Positions 15,723 through 24,792 of a stretch of 45,122 bases of DNA are shown here, one piece after another (within the stretch, counting starts at the first letter, position 1; every line of letters begins with the position of its first letter). The stretch lies in the NCBI GenBank assembly GCA_964470995.1, contig CAYYEP010000011.1:1-45122 (forward strand), read 5' to 3'. The notes under the pieces were generated by a model. That model searched no databases and was not told the DNA's origin. It worked only from the letters and a program-made list of their open reading frames with translations. A program made the position numbers and the translations under genes. Source of the stretch: UBA5738 sp964470995 (lineage in GTDB: Bacteria > Patescibacteriota > Minisyncoccia > Minisyncoccales > UBA5738).

Positions 15723-16910
15723 TTACCCCCTTATGTTTTTTATGAGCGGTTCCAGATCTCCGAATGTCGTCTGTTGCGGATATTCGCGGAAGATTCTTGC
15801 GCCGTGGTCATAAGCTACTGTATGTAGCAGTACCGCGCGATTTCTTTTGTCTTCTTTGAGCCACTCGGAGATCACGAGGTAGTCGCTTTCATTATATACG
15901 CGCGCGCCGATCGCGTGAGATTTTAACTGGCGCGCTTTTTCAATAAGCAGCGCGTTGTTTCCGTTTTCGATGTTTACCGCGACGATGTCCAAATTAAGGC
16001 CGTAGGTTTTGTTAAGGGCCTTGAAATATCTTGCCGGCGAATCATAATAGCGGCTCCATGTATCAAACTGGTCGGTATCGCTGACAACAAAGGTTTCATC
16101 CAGATAGAAGATTACCGGGCGGTTTCCTATTACGGCCCCGAACGCAGTTTTAGTTATTGGGGCGCTTCCCATGATTGTGGCGCTGACGTTATATTTTTCT
16201 TTATATCCCATCAGGTCATTGGCGTGCCGATCACAAGGCGCGTAGATATTGATGTTTTGTTGGGCGAGATACAGCGCCGCTTGCGATTTTTCGGCCAGAT
16301 CCATACAAGCGATAGCGAGCTCGATTTCATTTCGGTGCAGGTAAGCTTGCTGGGCGATTTCGTTGAATCCGTGCGTATCGGGTATTTCTAAATTTGAGAT
16401 GCTTTGCCATTCTACGGACGGATAATCGACTTTGCTTTTATCGATTGAGAAAGTATAGTTCCCGGATCCGTCGGCCGCAAAATAAACAGGATCTTTTTTG
16501 CTCGGGTCAATAACTTTCTTCACTTTGGCCGGCGCTAGCGGTAAAACTTTTACTTGGCTCCATTCCATTAATTCGCGAATCCGCGCTCCTTCCATATAAG
16601 GAACCACTTGGGAGGAGCCATACGGTGTGCGGTTGTAAGGTACTTTTTCGTCGAAGGGCGAGTCCGTCCAGTATATATCTCTTATCACGCGATCTACTTG
16701 CGTGCCCACCGTCAGGTTGTCGGAGGTGTTAATCACGATCTTTGATGCTCCGATCACCATATGCGGCCGATGTTCGTTAATCGTTTCGGCAGTTCCATGA
16801 GACCCATTGGCCAAAAAAAATATTTCCAGGGAACTTCCCACCAGCGCTGCCATAATAATTGAAATGGCAACGATCATTTTCCTTTTTGTTTTGTTCATAA
16901 ACAACACCAT
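15723..16910 (-). CDS. Membrane-anchored or secreted protein of the polysaccharide operon
   Basis: A 395-residue protein with an N-terminal hydrophobic anchor (about residues 12-33) and a large, mostly polar external part. No domain is recognised; a patterned alpha/beta region (residues about 195-390) includes AIACMDLAEKSQAALYLAQQ and alternating strands, as in nucleotide-fold or TIM-like proteins. Its ATG abuts the TGA of the GT2 gene, with AAGGGA 6 bases upstream, so the two are tightly coupled. An in-frame ATG at 16898 is an alternative. Role in export or modification of the GT2 product is inferred from the operon only. Confidence 0.5.
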   Translation of the reverse strand: MVLFMNKTKRKMIVAISIIMAALVGSSLEIFFLANGSHGTAETINEHRPHMVIGASKIVINTSDNLTVGTQVDRVIRDIYWTDSPFDEKVPYNRTPYGSSQVVPYMEGARIRELMEWSQVKVLPLAPAKVKKVIDPSKKDPVYFAADGSGNYTFSIDKSKVDYPSVEWQSISNLEIPDTHGFNEIAQQAYLHRNEIELAIACMDLAEKSQAALYLAQQNINIYAPCDRHANDLMGYKEKYNVSATIMGSAPITKTAFGAVIGNRPVIFYLDETFVVSDTDQFDTWSRYYDSPARYFKALNKTYGLNLDIVAVNIENGNNALLIEKARQLKSHAIGARVYNESDYLVISEWLKEDKRNRAVLLHTVAYDHGARIFREYPQQTTFGDLEPLIKNIRG

Positions 16911-18059
16911 TCAGTGTCCCTTGTCCCATGTAGTCAGCGTATTGCGAAGTATCCATTCGTTCCACACGGAAAGCATAAACAGATAACTTTCGAGCGGTGA
17001 AACCAGCCAGTAAAGCAGAAAGCCGGCAAATGCCCGCCAACCTTTTTTCATACGCAGACCTTCATACATTATGACCGCAAAGGTTAGTGTTACGTCGACG
17101 GCAAACCATGTCAATATCAGGAGCGACAACATAATTTTTCCGGTAAACAACATAAGCGGCAGTATTCCAATCAGTATGATCCATGTTATTGGCGCTATAA
17201 GCCCCGAAAGAGTGTACCAAAAGACAAACAGTCCCAACTTTTTATTCTTAAAAACATCCATCTTATAGAGGCTTACGCATTGAAGGAATCCGCGATACCA
17301 CCGCAGAACCTGTTTTTTGTAGATGTTCCAGGTTGCCGGGTCTTTTGGATAGCACACTGCGCCGGGAATAAGTTTGATCTTATAGCCGAGTATGTGCGCT
17401 TTCCAGGTTAGCGCCATATCTTCCACCATTGTTTCGAGCGGGAAGCCGCCTAATTCTTTGAGTTGCACCGTGTTAAAAATGGAAAAACAGCCTGACGATA
17501 CCAAAGGCATTCCGACATTGTTCTGGGCCTTTTTATTCAATCCGATACAATACAGATATTGGCCTAAACGGGCTGTTTCCCAGATAGTTTCAACTACCTG
17601 CGGGATTACGAACCCGCATGCCGAAAATGTTTTTTGGTCATACATTGCCGGAACGATTTTTTCGATTGCGTCCGGCGCAAGCGTGGTGTCGGCGTCGATC
17701 GTTGTTACCAGGTCGGTGTCGATGTATGGCGATTCGAATATCGCATAATTCTGGGCTTGCGATTTTGTGCCGGTGTTTTTTGGCGTTCTGACGACAGTTG
17801 CTCCAAGATTGGCCGCGATTATGCCGGTTTTGTCGGTCGATGCATCGTCGGCAACAACGATCCTTTTAATATTGCTGTAGGTTTGCCTTTTTATACTGTT
17901 GATAGTATCGGCGATGAATTTTTCTTCGTTATATGCGGGAATCAGAATCGTTACCGATGGACGGTAGTCCCCGGGCGCAGGTATTTCGCGATCCATTCCG
18001 GCTAAAAAAAACGTAAAGTCAATGGCCGTTTTCTTTATTTCGCCCAATTGATTTTTCAT
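16911..18059 (-). CDS. Processive family-2 glycosyltransferase (PgaC/hyaluronan-synthase-like)
   Basis: A 382-residue membrane glycosyltransferase. GT-A motifs are in order: VTILIPAYNEEKFI, VVADDASTD, TTIDADTT (DxD, metal/UDP), TMVEDMALT (ED, catalytic base) and QVLRWYRG (Q-x-x-R-W). The last motif marks processive synthases of beta-linked polymers such as PNAG, hyaluronan, chitin and cellulose. Three or four membrane helices fill residues about 265-375; there is no N-terminal helix pair, a shorter layout than PgaC. It lies downstream of an epimerase and upstream of two envelope proteins; a deacetylase and a glycosidase-like protein lie divergently. AAGGGGTGG precedes the ATG. Confidence 0.85.
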   Translation of the reverse strand: MKNQLGEIKKTAIDFTFFLAGMDREIPAPGDYRPSVTILIPAYNEEKFIADTINSIKRQTYSNIKRIVVADDASTDKTGIIAANLGATVVRTPKNTGTKSQAQNYAIFESPYIDTDLVTTIDADTTLAPDAIEKIVPAMYDQKTFSACGFVIPQVVETIWETARLGQYLYCIGLNKKAQNNVGMPLVSSGCFSIFNTVQLKELGGFPLETMVEDMALTWKAHILGYKIKLIPGAVCYPKDPATWNIYKKQVLRWYRGFLQCVSLYKMDVFKNKKLGLFVFWYTLSGLIAPITWIILIGILPLMLFTGKIMLSLLILTWFAVDVTLTFAVIMYEGLRMKKGWRAFAGFLLYWLVSPLESYLFMLSVWNEWILRNTLTTWDKGH

Positions 18060-18091
18060 TTTTCCACCCCTTAACCCTTAGTCTGGTTTTA

Positions 18092-18255
18092 CGAAGATAG
18101 TGTTTTTGATGGCTTTTTGGGACGCCCCGCCGGCCATTCTTACGCTATCTTCGCAGTCGATTCACATGCCTTTATTGAAATCACATTCATAAGACGCGCC
18201 AAAGGTGTAATAATCAAGGAACCTACTGATTTTAATAGTTCCTGTTATTGGCGCG
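18092..18255. other. Two large hairpins between the epimerase and GT2 genes
   Basis: Hairpin 1: CGAAGATAGTGT (18092-18103) / ACGCTATCTTCG (18142-18153), with ATGGC (18109-18113) / GCCAT (18133-18137) nested inside. Hairpin 2: CGCGCCAA (18195-18202) / TTGGCGCG (18248-18255), enclosing AGGAAC (18217-18222) / GTTCCT (18238-18243). Neither has a T run. They fill most of the 239-bp gap between two genes on the minus strand. Confidence 0.5.
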
Positions 18256-18298
18256 AATCCATGGTGTGGTGCGAATAGGCAATAGGCAATTCCGGCGA

Positions 18299-19255
18299 TC
18301 AATCGTTTTGAGCAAGTATCGCTTGCCGGTCAAACCATTCGTATGTTTGTTTCAATCCTTCGTTTATCATGACTCTCGGTTTCCAGCCGAGAAGTTTTTT
18401 GGCTTTTTTGGCTTCAAGGCAACTGCGTATTTGTTCTCCCTTTTTGGAGGGGAGGTATTCGGGTTTTATTCCGTCCTGGCCGTTTATTTTTTCCAGATAT
18501 GCGAATATCCGATTTATCGAAGTTTCTTTGCCGGTGCCAATGTTGAATATCCCGGTTTTTTTCGAGTTGAGGGCGCGTGTGAATGCTTCGACTACGTCGC
18601 CGACATACACGAAGTCCCGGGTTTGCTCTCCGTTGCCGTAAATGGATATTGATTCTCCTGTTAGCATCCGGCGGCAAAAAACCGCAATGACCCCGGCTTC
18701 GCCGCTGGCATCCTGCATCGGACCGTAGACATTCGCTAAGCGTAATGCGATGTATGGCAGTCCGAAGTTTTGATAGTGGCAGTAAAGATATTTTTCGAAC
18801 GCGAGTTTGGCGACTCCATAGGGATTTTGCGGCCACTCCAGGTCTTTTTCCGAAGTGGGTATGCTGTTGGGTTTTCCATAGATGGCGCCGCCGCTTGACG
18901 CGAAGATGAATTTCTTGACTTCAAGCCGGGAACACAGCGATAAAAACTTGAGCGACTCCATAATATTGATTCGGGCGTCGTCCACCGGATTTGCCACTGA
19001 ATTCCTAACGTCAATCTGCGCCGCCAAATGAATGACCGAGACAGATTGGCCAATGATGAGTGGCGGTAATTTTTTTTCGAGTTCGGCGCTACCGATACTG
19101 ACTGGCAGAAAGGCCGCTTGTTTAGGGATGTTGTGCGGAAATCCGCGAGAAAGATTATCGATAACGATTACGTCCTTGCCGGCATCAACCAATCTTTTGA
19201 CCAGATTGGATCCTATGAAACCCGCGCCTCCAGTAACCACGATTTTTTCTTGCAA
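18299..19255 (-). CDS. NAD-dependent sugar-nucleotide epimerase (GalE-like extended SDR)
   Basis: A 318-residue extended short-chain dehydrogenase. It has the NAD-binding TGGAGFIGS (residues 8-16), the catalytic SSGG and Tyr-x3-Lys (YGVAK), and the substrate-side RLANVYGP and RDFVYVGDVVEA motifs. Such enzymes interconvert UDP-glucose/galactose or UDP-GlcNAc/GalNAc; the exact sugar is not readable from sequence. It probably feeds the GT2 synthase downstream. Translation starts at TTG 19255 with GGGGGTG about 8 bases upstream; no in-frame ATG fits the Rossmann start. Confidence 0.88.
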   Translation of the reverse strand: MQEKIVVTGGAGFIGSNLVKRLVDAGKDVIVIDNLSRGFPHNIPKQAAFLPVSIGSAELEKKLPPLIIGQSVSVIHLAAQIDVRNSVANPVDDARINIMESLKFLSLCSRLEVKKFIFASSGGAIYGKPNSIPTSEKDLEWPQNPYGVAKLAFEKYLYCHYQNFGLPYIALRLANVYGPMQDASGEAGVIAVFCRRMLTGESISIYGNGEQTRDFVYVGDVVEAFTRALNSKKTGIFNIGTGKETSINRIFAYLEKINGQDGIKPEYLPSKKGEQIRSCLEAKKAKKLLGWKPRVMINEGLKQTYEWFDRQAILAQND

Positions 19256-19411
19256 AGATTAATCACCCCCGGATATAAATAAATTGTTAATGGGCTGTCC
19301 ATTACAACTATTGCCGGAACTAAAGAATGATTAAATTTTAGTAGGTTACAGTTAATATGGGATTAAAAGATTGATATTTTTCGGATAAGGCGCAAAATAA
19401 AATCGATAGCT

Positions 19412-20674
19412 ATGTTTTGCGACGTAATGGGTGTTATGGTTGAAGGCGGCCGCGCATTTTATTTATTTTTTTTGATAATCGCGGCGCTTTCGTGTGATGC
19501 GGGGATAGAATTCGGGGGTTTTTCGGATAATATGACAGTTCTTTCACAGAGTGCCGTCGGACCGCCGCCGGTCGTGATCGGGATATACGGATTATGCCAG
19601 CAGGATGATAATTGCGATGTTTATTATTCAGCGCGATTGATCAAGGAATTAGGCTTTGACGCGGTAGTTGTTACTGTTGTCGGCAATGGGTTTGATGACC
19701 GGATATCGCGGGCTTTCTATCCGTCAAAATATCTGCCGCAATTTGATCCGGGCAACGGAGATTTCCTTTATGACGCGGTGAACGCGGCTCATAAAAACGG
19801 TTTGTTTTTTTGCGCTTCCGTTGATATGCCGCACGGGGATTGGCTTTATCAAAAGGGGCATGGCGATTGGATTGCAGTGTTAAGCGATGGACGGCACTTG
19901 GATATGGCGGGGGATTCACCGGATTATTGCGTCATTACGCCCGCGAGAGTGATACGGTCTCCCGAATATTTGGCAATGATGAAAGGGATTTTTGATGAAC
20001 TTGCGGCCAGAGGGGTTGACAGTATCGATCTAAACGATAATTTCCAGTATCCAGCCTTGTTCTACGGCGATAACCAGACATTGTTTCTGTCGAGCTATGA
20101 CGATTTTAGTATCGCGCAGTTTAGCAATGATACCGGGATCAAGGTTCAGAGTAGTGACGCGCGCGCGAGCGCTATTATGATCGAAAACGATGCCGTCTTG
20201 CGCAACGAATGGAACCGCTGGCGGGCAAACCAGACGAAGCGGCTTTTGGCAATATTGCAGGGTTATGTTGACGAGATCAATATCCGAAGGGGAACATCGA
20301 TTGTTTTCAGGCCCCATTTGTTGGCGGATCCGGAGATTGCCTACGAAAACTACGGAACGGACAATGCGTTGATTGCCGGCTTGGTTGATGTTGTGTATTT
20401 GATGATGGATGCCAATATCCCCGAGAGTCAATATGGCGCGATCGTGGAAAAAATGAGACAGGCCGGCGCCAAAAAGATCGTGGCGTCGACCTATTTGAGC
20501 GATGTTGAAAAAGGAGATTACGAAAAACTTGAAAGGCGTATGGCGAGCCTTAAAGAACAGGGCGTGGCGGGGATAAGCATCTATAACCTTGAAATGGCAA
20601 ATGAACGCCATTTGATTGGCCGGTTGCCGCAATTGACAGCTTTGGTCAAGGCGAAACCAGCAGAAGTCTATTGA
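19412..20674 (+). CDS. Secreted TIM-barrel glycosidase-like protein (GHL10/PgaB C-domain-like)
   Basis: A 420-residue protein with an N-terminal hydrophobic signal (AFYLFFLIIAALSCDA); a lipoprotein signal is possible but the lipobox is poor. The body follows the putative glycoside-hydrolase GHL10 pattern: RLIKELGFDAVVVTVVGNG, DAVNAAHKNGLFFCASVDMP, and GVDSIDLNDNFQYP, where Asp residues at the end of a strand may be catalytic. This fold includes the PNAG-hydrolase domain of PgaB. The polymer and activity are inferred from the adjacent synthase and deacetylase. The start may be ATG 19412 or 19436; the latter gives a more usual signal peptide. Confidence 0.6.
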   Translation: MFCDVMGVMVEGGRAFYLFFLIIAALSCDAGIEFGGFSDNMTVLSQSAVGPPPVVIGIYGLCQQDDNCDVYYSARLIKELGFDAVVVTVVGNGFDDRISRAFYPSKYLPQFDPGNGDFLYDAVNAAHKNGLFFCASVDMPHGDWLYQKGHGDWIAVLSDGRHLDMAGDSPDYCVITPARVIRSPEYLAMMKGIFDELAARGVDSIDLNDNFQYPALFYGDNQTLFLSSYDDFSIAQFSNDTGIKVQSSDARASAIMIENDAVLRNEWNRWRANQTKRLLAILQGYVDEINIRRGTSIVFRPHLLADPEIAYENYGTDNALIAGLVDVVYLMMDANIPESQYGAIVEKMRQAGAKKIVASTYLSDVEKGDYEKLERRMASLKEQGVAGISIYNLEMANERHLIGRLPQLTALVKAKPAEVY

Positions 20675-20678
20675 AGGA

Positions 20679-20706
20679 GGCGTTAAATTTTAGCCTCTTT
20701 TTTATT
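20679..20706 (+). terminator. Terminator after the glycosidase-like gene
   Basis: Stem GAGGC (20679-20683) / GCCTC (20695-20699) with a TTAAATTTTA-type loop and TCTTTTTTATT. Confidence 0.65.
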
Positions 20707-20720
20707 AGCCAGTCAGAAGA

Positions 20721-20841
20721 CCCCGGGCCTGCCGCGGGGATGAATGGCTGTCCGTAGCGTAGCGGAGGCTATAAATAAACTTTTCTTAACGCGTAGCGCA
20801 AGAGAAGCGGAAGGAATACCTCGGGGCTTTGCCCCGGGTCG
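20721..20841 (+). repeat. GC-rich interspersed repeat, copy A
   Basis: About 120 bp homologous, in opposite orientation, to 42894-43016. Shared blocks include GCCGCGGGGATGAAT, CGTAGCGTAGCGGAGGCTA, TAACGCGTAGCG and a CGGGGC-TTT-GCCCCG hairpin at the end. It lies directly after a terminator, in the 427-bp gene-free stretch 20675-21101; the rest of that stretch holds only weak similarity to the element and the promoter at 21064. Confidence 0.8.
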
Positions 20842-21063
20842 ATTACTTACTCGCCAAAATACTTTTGACTCGTTGGTTTGGGAGCAGGCCAGCCCGAGGC
20901 CAGTTTATTATATTGTCCTAAGCGTAAGCGGAGAGCGGTTAAATCAAGATCGCTGTGGCGTTTGTCCCGGGGAGATTAATTAGCGTCAGATTATTTTCAC
21001 CGAATCTTAATTACCTCTTCTATAAACTGGAAAGTGGCAATGCTTTTTTATAAAGTTCGAGCA

Positions 21064-21092
21064 TTGTTAATGTATTTTTATCATTTTAAAAA
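21064..21092 (+). promoter_or_regulatory. Promoter of the deacetylase gene, leaderless
   Basis: -35 TTGTTA (21064-21069), 17-base spacer, -10 TAAAAA (21087-21092). The start would be at about 21099, within a few bases of the ATG at 21102, so the mRNA is probably leaderless. Confidence 0.5.
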
Positions 21093-21101
21093 ATATAAAA
21101 A

Positions 21102-24100
21102 ATGGGAAAATCAATAGATATAAAAAGAAACGCGTTTTTTATGTTGTTGTGTGCGTTGTTATTTTTGGTGCCAGCGGGCGGCCGCATATTCGCAGAAACT
21201 AATATAATAGCCAATTCGTCGGTCGAGACTGCCAATGCGGCAGGTACCGCTCCTCTTAATTGGTCATCCGAAAAGTGGGGAATCAATACGGTAACGTTTT
21301 CCTATCCAGCGTCCGGGGCGCAAGACGGTACTCGTTCAGTGCTGGTAACCATGGCTAATCGTGTCAGCGGAGATGCAAAATGGTTTTTTGATCCAATTTC
21401 CGTTACGGCCGGAAACACGTATTATTTCAGCGATTACTATAGGTCTAATGTGGTTACGCAAACCTACGTTTCTTATCGTGATGCCGCCAATAAGGAAAAC
21501 AATGTGTTATTGGGAACAAATCCCATCAGCGCCAGCAACTGGGCAAAATCGGAATATTATTTTACCGTGCCGGCGAATATGATCAGGGCGACAGTATACC
21601 ACGTGATTGCCAAGGTTGGGAATTTGCAGACGGATAATTTTGTTCTTCAGGAGTCGCAACCGATATTACCCGAAACGACCGATAATGTTCCGAATGCGTC
21701 GCTGGAACAGTCGATGCCTTCGGGGACGGCGCCCATTGCCTGGAATCAAGACAAATGGGGGACCAACAACGCGGTTTTTTCTTATCTTGATACCGGCCAT
21801 ACGGGTACGCGCAGTATTAAGGTGCAGTTAACAAGCCGAATCAGCGGCGATGCCAAATGGTACTATGATTATCAACCGGTAACCGCGGGTCAATCTTATG
21901 TTTTAAGCGATTGGTATCAATCCAATGTTGCGACCCAGGTTTATGCTTCCGTGTTTACAACCGCCGGAACGACACAAAATATAAAACTTGCAAACGCTCC
22001 GGCTTCATCGGTGTGGAAAAAATATTCCGTAACGGTAACAGTCCCGGCGAATGCCAAAAGCGTATCAATATACCATGTTATTAATAGAGTCGGCTGGCTA
22101 ATAACGGACGATTATTCATTTATTGAGCAAACATCTACGACGGGAACGTTGATTGTGAAAAAAGCGGTGGTTAATACCGGCGGCGGCACGAAGACCGCCA
22201 GCGATTTCACCTTCTCAGTGAACGGCGGCACCGCGGCCGCGTTTGAAGCCGACGGCCAGAATGAACTGGCGGTGGCCGCGGGAACCTATACCGTTACCGA
22301 ACCGGCAACCGCCAATTACACTGCCACGTACTCCAACTGCGGCAATGTGGCGTTGGCCGCGGGCGGCACGGCGACTTGCACGATCACCAACACTTATGTT
22401 CCGNNNNNNNNNNNNNNNNNNNNNNNNNNNNNNNNNNNNNNNNNNNNNNNNNNNNNNNNNNNNNNNNNNNNNNNNNNNNNNNNNNNNNNNNNNNNNNNNN
22501 NNNGGCGTTGGCCGCGGGCGGCACGGCGACTTGCACGATCACCAACACTTATGTTCCGCCGACGGGAACGTTGATTGTGAAAAAAGCGGTGGTTAATACC
22601 GGCGGCGGCACGAAGACCGCCAGCGATTTCACCTTCTCAGTGAACGGCGGCACCGCGGCCGCGTTTGAAGCCGACGGCCAGAATGAACTGGCGGTGGCCG
22701 CGGGAACCTATACCGTTACCGAACCGGCAACCGCCAATTACACTGCCACGTACTCCAACTGCGGCAATGTGGCGTTGGCCGCGGGCGGCACGGCGACTTG
22801 CACGATCACCAACACTTATGTTCCGGAAGATTCTGATAATATTGTTCCTAATCCGTCATTGGAAATTTCAAATATTGCGGGAGACGCACCGTTGAGTTGG
22901 GAAAAGGGCGGTTGGGGTACAAACACGCCGGTTTATTCTTATCTGGAGAGCGGCCATACCGGGAGCCGCAGTATTAAGGTACAAATCACTGATTTTACCG
23001 CCGGCGATGCGAAATGGTATTTTGTTGATACTCCGGTTGCCGGGGGCAAAAGTTATCTGGTGTCCGACTGGTATCAATCAAATATTCCAAGCGAGGTATA
23101 TGTGGCGGTGAATATGGCCGATGGAAGTTCGGAAAACATTGAGTTGGAAAGGGCGCCGGCGTCGCAAACCTGGACGCAATATGCCGCTTATATCACTTTA
23201 CCGGCGAACGCAATCAGCGTTTCGATATACCATTCAATATCCGCAGCGGGATGGCTGATTACTGACGATTATTCGATGGTCCAGCAAGATCCGGATACTC
23301 CCGTGGTTACGGATAATGTTCCGAATGCGTCGCTGGAGCAATCGAACGCAAGCAATACTAATCCGTTGGCATGGAATAGTGATTCTTGGGGCACAAACAC
23401 GCCGGTTTATTCTTATTTGAATACCGGCCATACTGGAACGCATAGCGCAAAGGTTCAAATTACCAGCTTTACCGATGGTGACGCGAAATGGTATTTTGAT
23501 TATGCGCCGATTGATGCGGGCCAGGCTTATGTCATCAGTGACTGGTACCAATCAAATATTGATACGCTGGTTTATGCGTCGGTAAATAAGTCCGATGGGA
23601 CGAGCCAGAATTATTTGTTAAAGATGGCGCCGGCTTCAACATCGTGGGCAAAATATTCCGATGTGATCACGATGCCGGCGAATGCCGTCAGTTATTCAAT
23701 CTTTCATGTAATCGCGGGAGTGGGGTGGCTGATTACTGACGATTATTCGGCAGTGCCGACGACGGTTACCGGATTTAACCGCGGATTGGTTACTCTTACT
23801 TTTGATGACGGTCAATCCTCGGTGATCACCGACGCTTTGCCGCTACTTGATAAATACGGATTTAAAACTACCCAGTTTATTGTCAGTACCGATATGCAAA
23901 ATACCGATGAAGGATATTATATGGATGAGGAGCAGGTTGGGATGCTGTACAGCCAGGGCCATGAAATCGGATCCCATTCGGCGACGCATCCGGATCTTAC
24001 TCAAATGACGGTCGCTCAAATCGATCAGGAACTGTCGCAATCGAAAAACGATCTGAATGTATTGTTCCCGCCGGTAAATCATTTTGCGCTTCCATACGGT

Positions 24101-24448
24101 CTTTACAATAATACGGTTATCGGGGAGGCTAAAAAATATTACCAAACCTGCCGGACTACCGACCAGGGGTATAATAATCTCTACAACTTTGATCCGTACG
24201 GAATCAAGACGCAATACGTGTTGAACACGACGACCGTGAGCGAAGTGCAAGATTGGGTAAGCCAGGCGGCCCAGGATAAATCATGGCTGGTGATTCTTTA
24301 CCACTATGTCGGGAATACCGGGGGTGATGAATATACGATTACACCGGCGCAATTGGACGCGCAACTGAATGCGATCAAAAACAGCGGATTGGCGGTTGTA
24401 ACAACACAGCAGGCGTTGGATGAAATAGTGCCGCAATTGCCGGAATGA
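21102..24448 (+). CDS. Giant secreted polysaccharide deacetylase with carbohydrate-binding and SpaA-like repeats (spans assembly gap)
   Basis: One gene broken by 100 N, not two genes: both sides carry the same repeat in open frame, and the frame offset is explained by the arbitrary gap length. Order: signal peptide (1-31), two carbohydrate-binding-like modules (about 33-190 and 195-345; pattern NASLE, W-GTN, GHTGTRS, GDAKWY, SDWYQSN, GWLITDDYS), SpaA-like units of 89 residues (22141-22825 with the gap), two more binding modules (about 22830-23755), and a C-terminal NodB domain (23770-24440) with TFDDG, GSHSATHPDL, FALPYG and LVILYHYV. The FALPYG form is IcaB/PgaB-like. It should remove N-acetyl groups from a surface polymer while bound to it. 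There is no C-terminal anchor. Confidence 0.85.
22141..22825 (+). repeat. Tandem 267-bp coding repeats, DNA-identical copies
   Basis: Copy 1 (22141-22403) and the last copy (22563-22825) match base for base over 263 bp; a 55-bp tail of a further copy (22504-22558) follows the gap. The unit is 267 bp (89 residues, from GTLIVKKAVVNTGGG to TCTITNTYVP). Identity at the DNA level, including silent sites, contrasts with the diverged binding modules on either side. Confidence 0.9.
22404..22503. other. Assembly gap of 100 N inside the repeat array
   Basis: The 100 N are a placeholder. Keeping the 267-bp period in frame needs a true gap of 212 + 267k bases, or else the two contig ends are the same copy and only two units exist. 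Confidence 0.95.
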
Positions 24449-24454
24449 ATCTCC

Positions 24455-24607
24455 CCGGGATTACGCCACGGAGTATCTTTGTTGAACCGCCTTCCGCTTT
24501 GCTCCAGGCGTCCCCCGCATAATGCGGGAGAAAATCTTCATCCCCGCGCTTCCTCCCGTTTACGGGAGGCGCCCCGCCGCAGTCGCGGCGGAAAACGCGC
24601 GGGGTAT
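24455..24607 (+). repeat. GC-rich hairpin element, copy C (divergent)
   Basis: Located just after the deacetylase stop. It shares the TTCATCCCCGCG and GCGGGGTATT ends with copy B but carries different inner hairpins. 24542-24604 folds as a closed three-way structure: outer CCCCGCG / CGCGGGG, arm CCTCCCG (24552-24558) / CGGGAGG (24563-24569), arm CCGCCGC (24574-24580) / GCGGCGG (24585-24591). A further CCCGCA/TGCGGG hairpin lies upstream. Confidence 0.6.
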
Positions 24608-24723
24608 TAAGATTTGTTCAATAAACTATCTCGGAGATTGGGCGGTTTGCAATCCGAATCGTTGAATCTCGAGATATTCTGTCAGTTGAATGACAAAAAT
24701 ATTGAAACAGCAATCATAAAAAG

Positions 24724-24750
24724 GGCGACGCATAAGCGCGTCGTCTTTTT
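24724..24750 (+). terminator. Terminator downstream of the deacetylase
   Basis: 8-bp stem GGCGACGC (24724-24731) / GCGTCGTC (24738-24745) with one wobble, loop ATAAGC, then five T. Confidence 0.75.
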
Positions 24751-24792
24751 GTTCAAATTTTTAGCGGTAAAGCGAAGTTTTGAGACTGGTTA

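Noticed and set aside
21102..24448. Two separate genes (21102-22574 and 22376-24448) or a frameshift
   Set aside because: The break coincides with the 100-N placeholder inside an identical repeat. The frame shift is an artefact of the arbitrary gap length.
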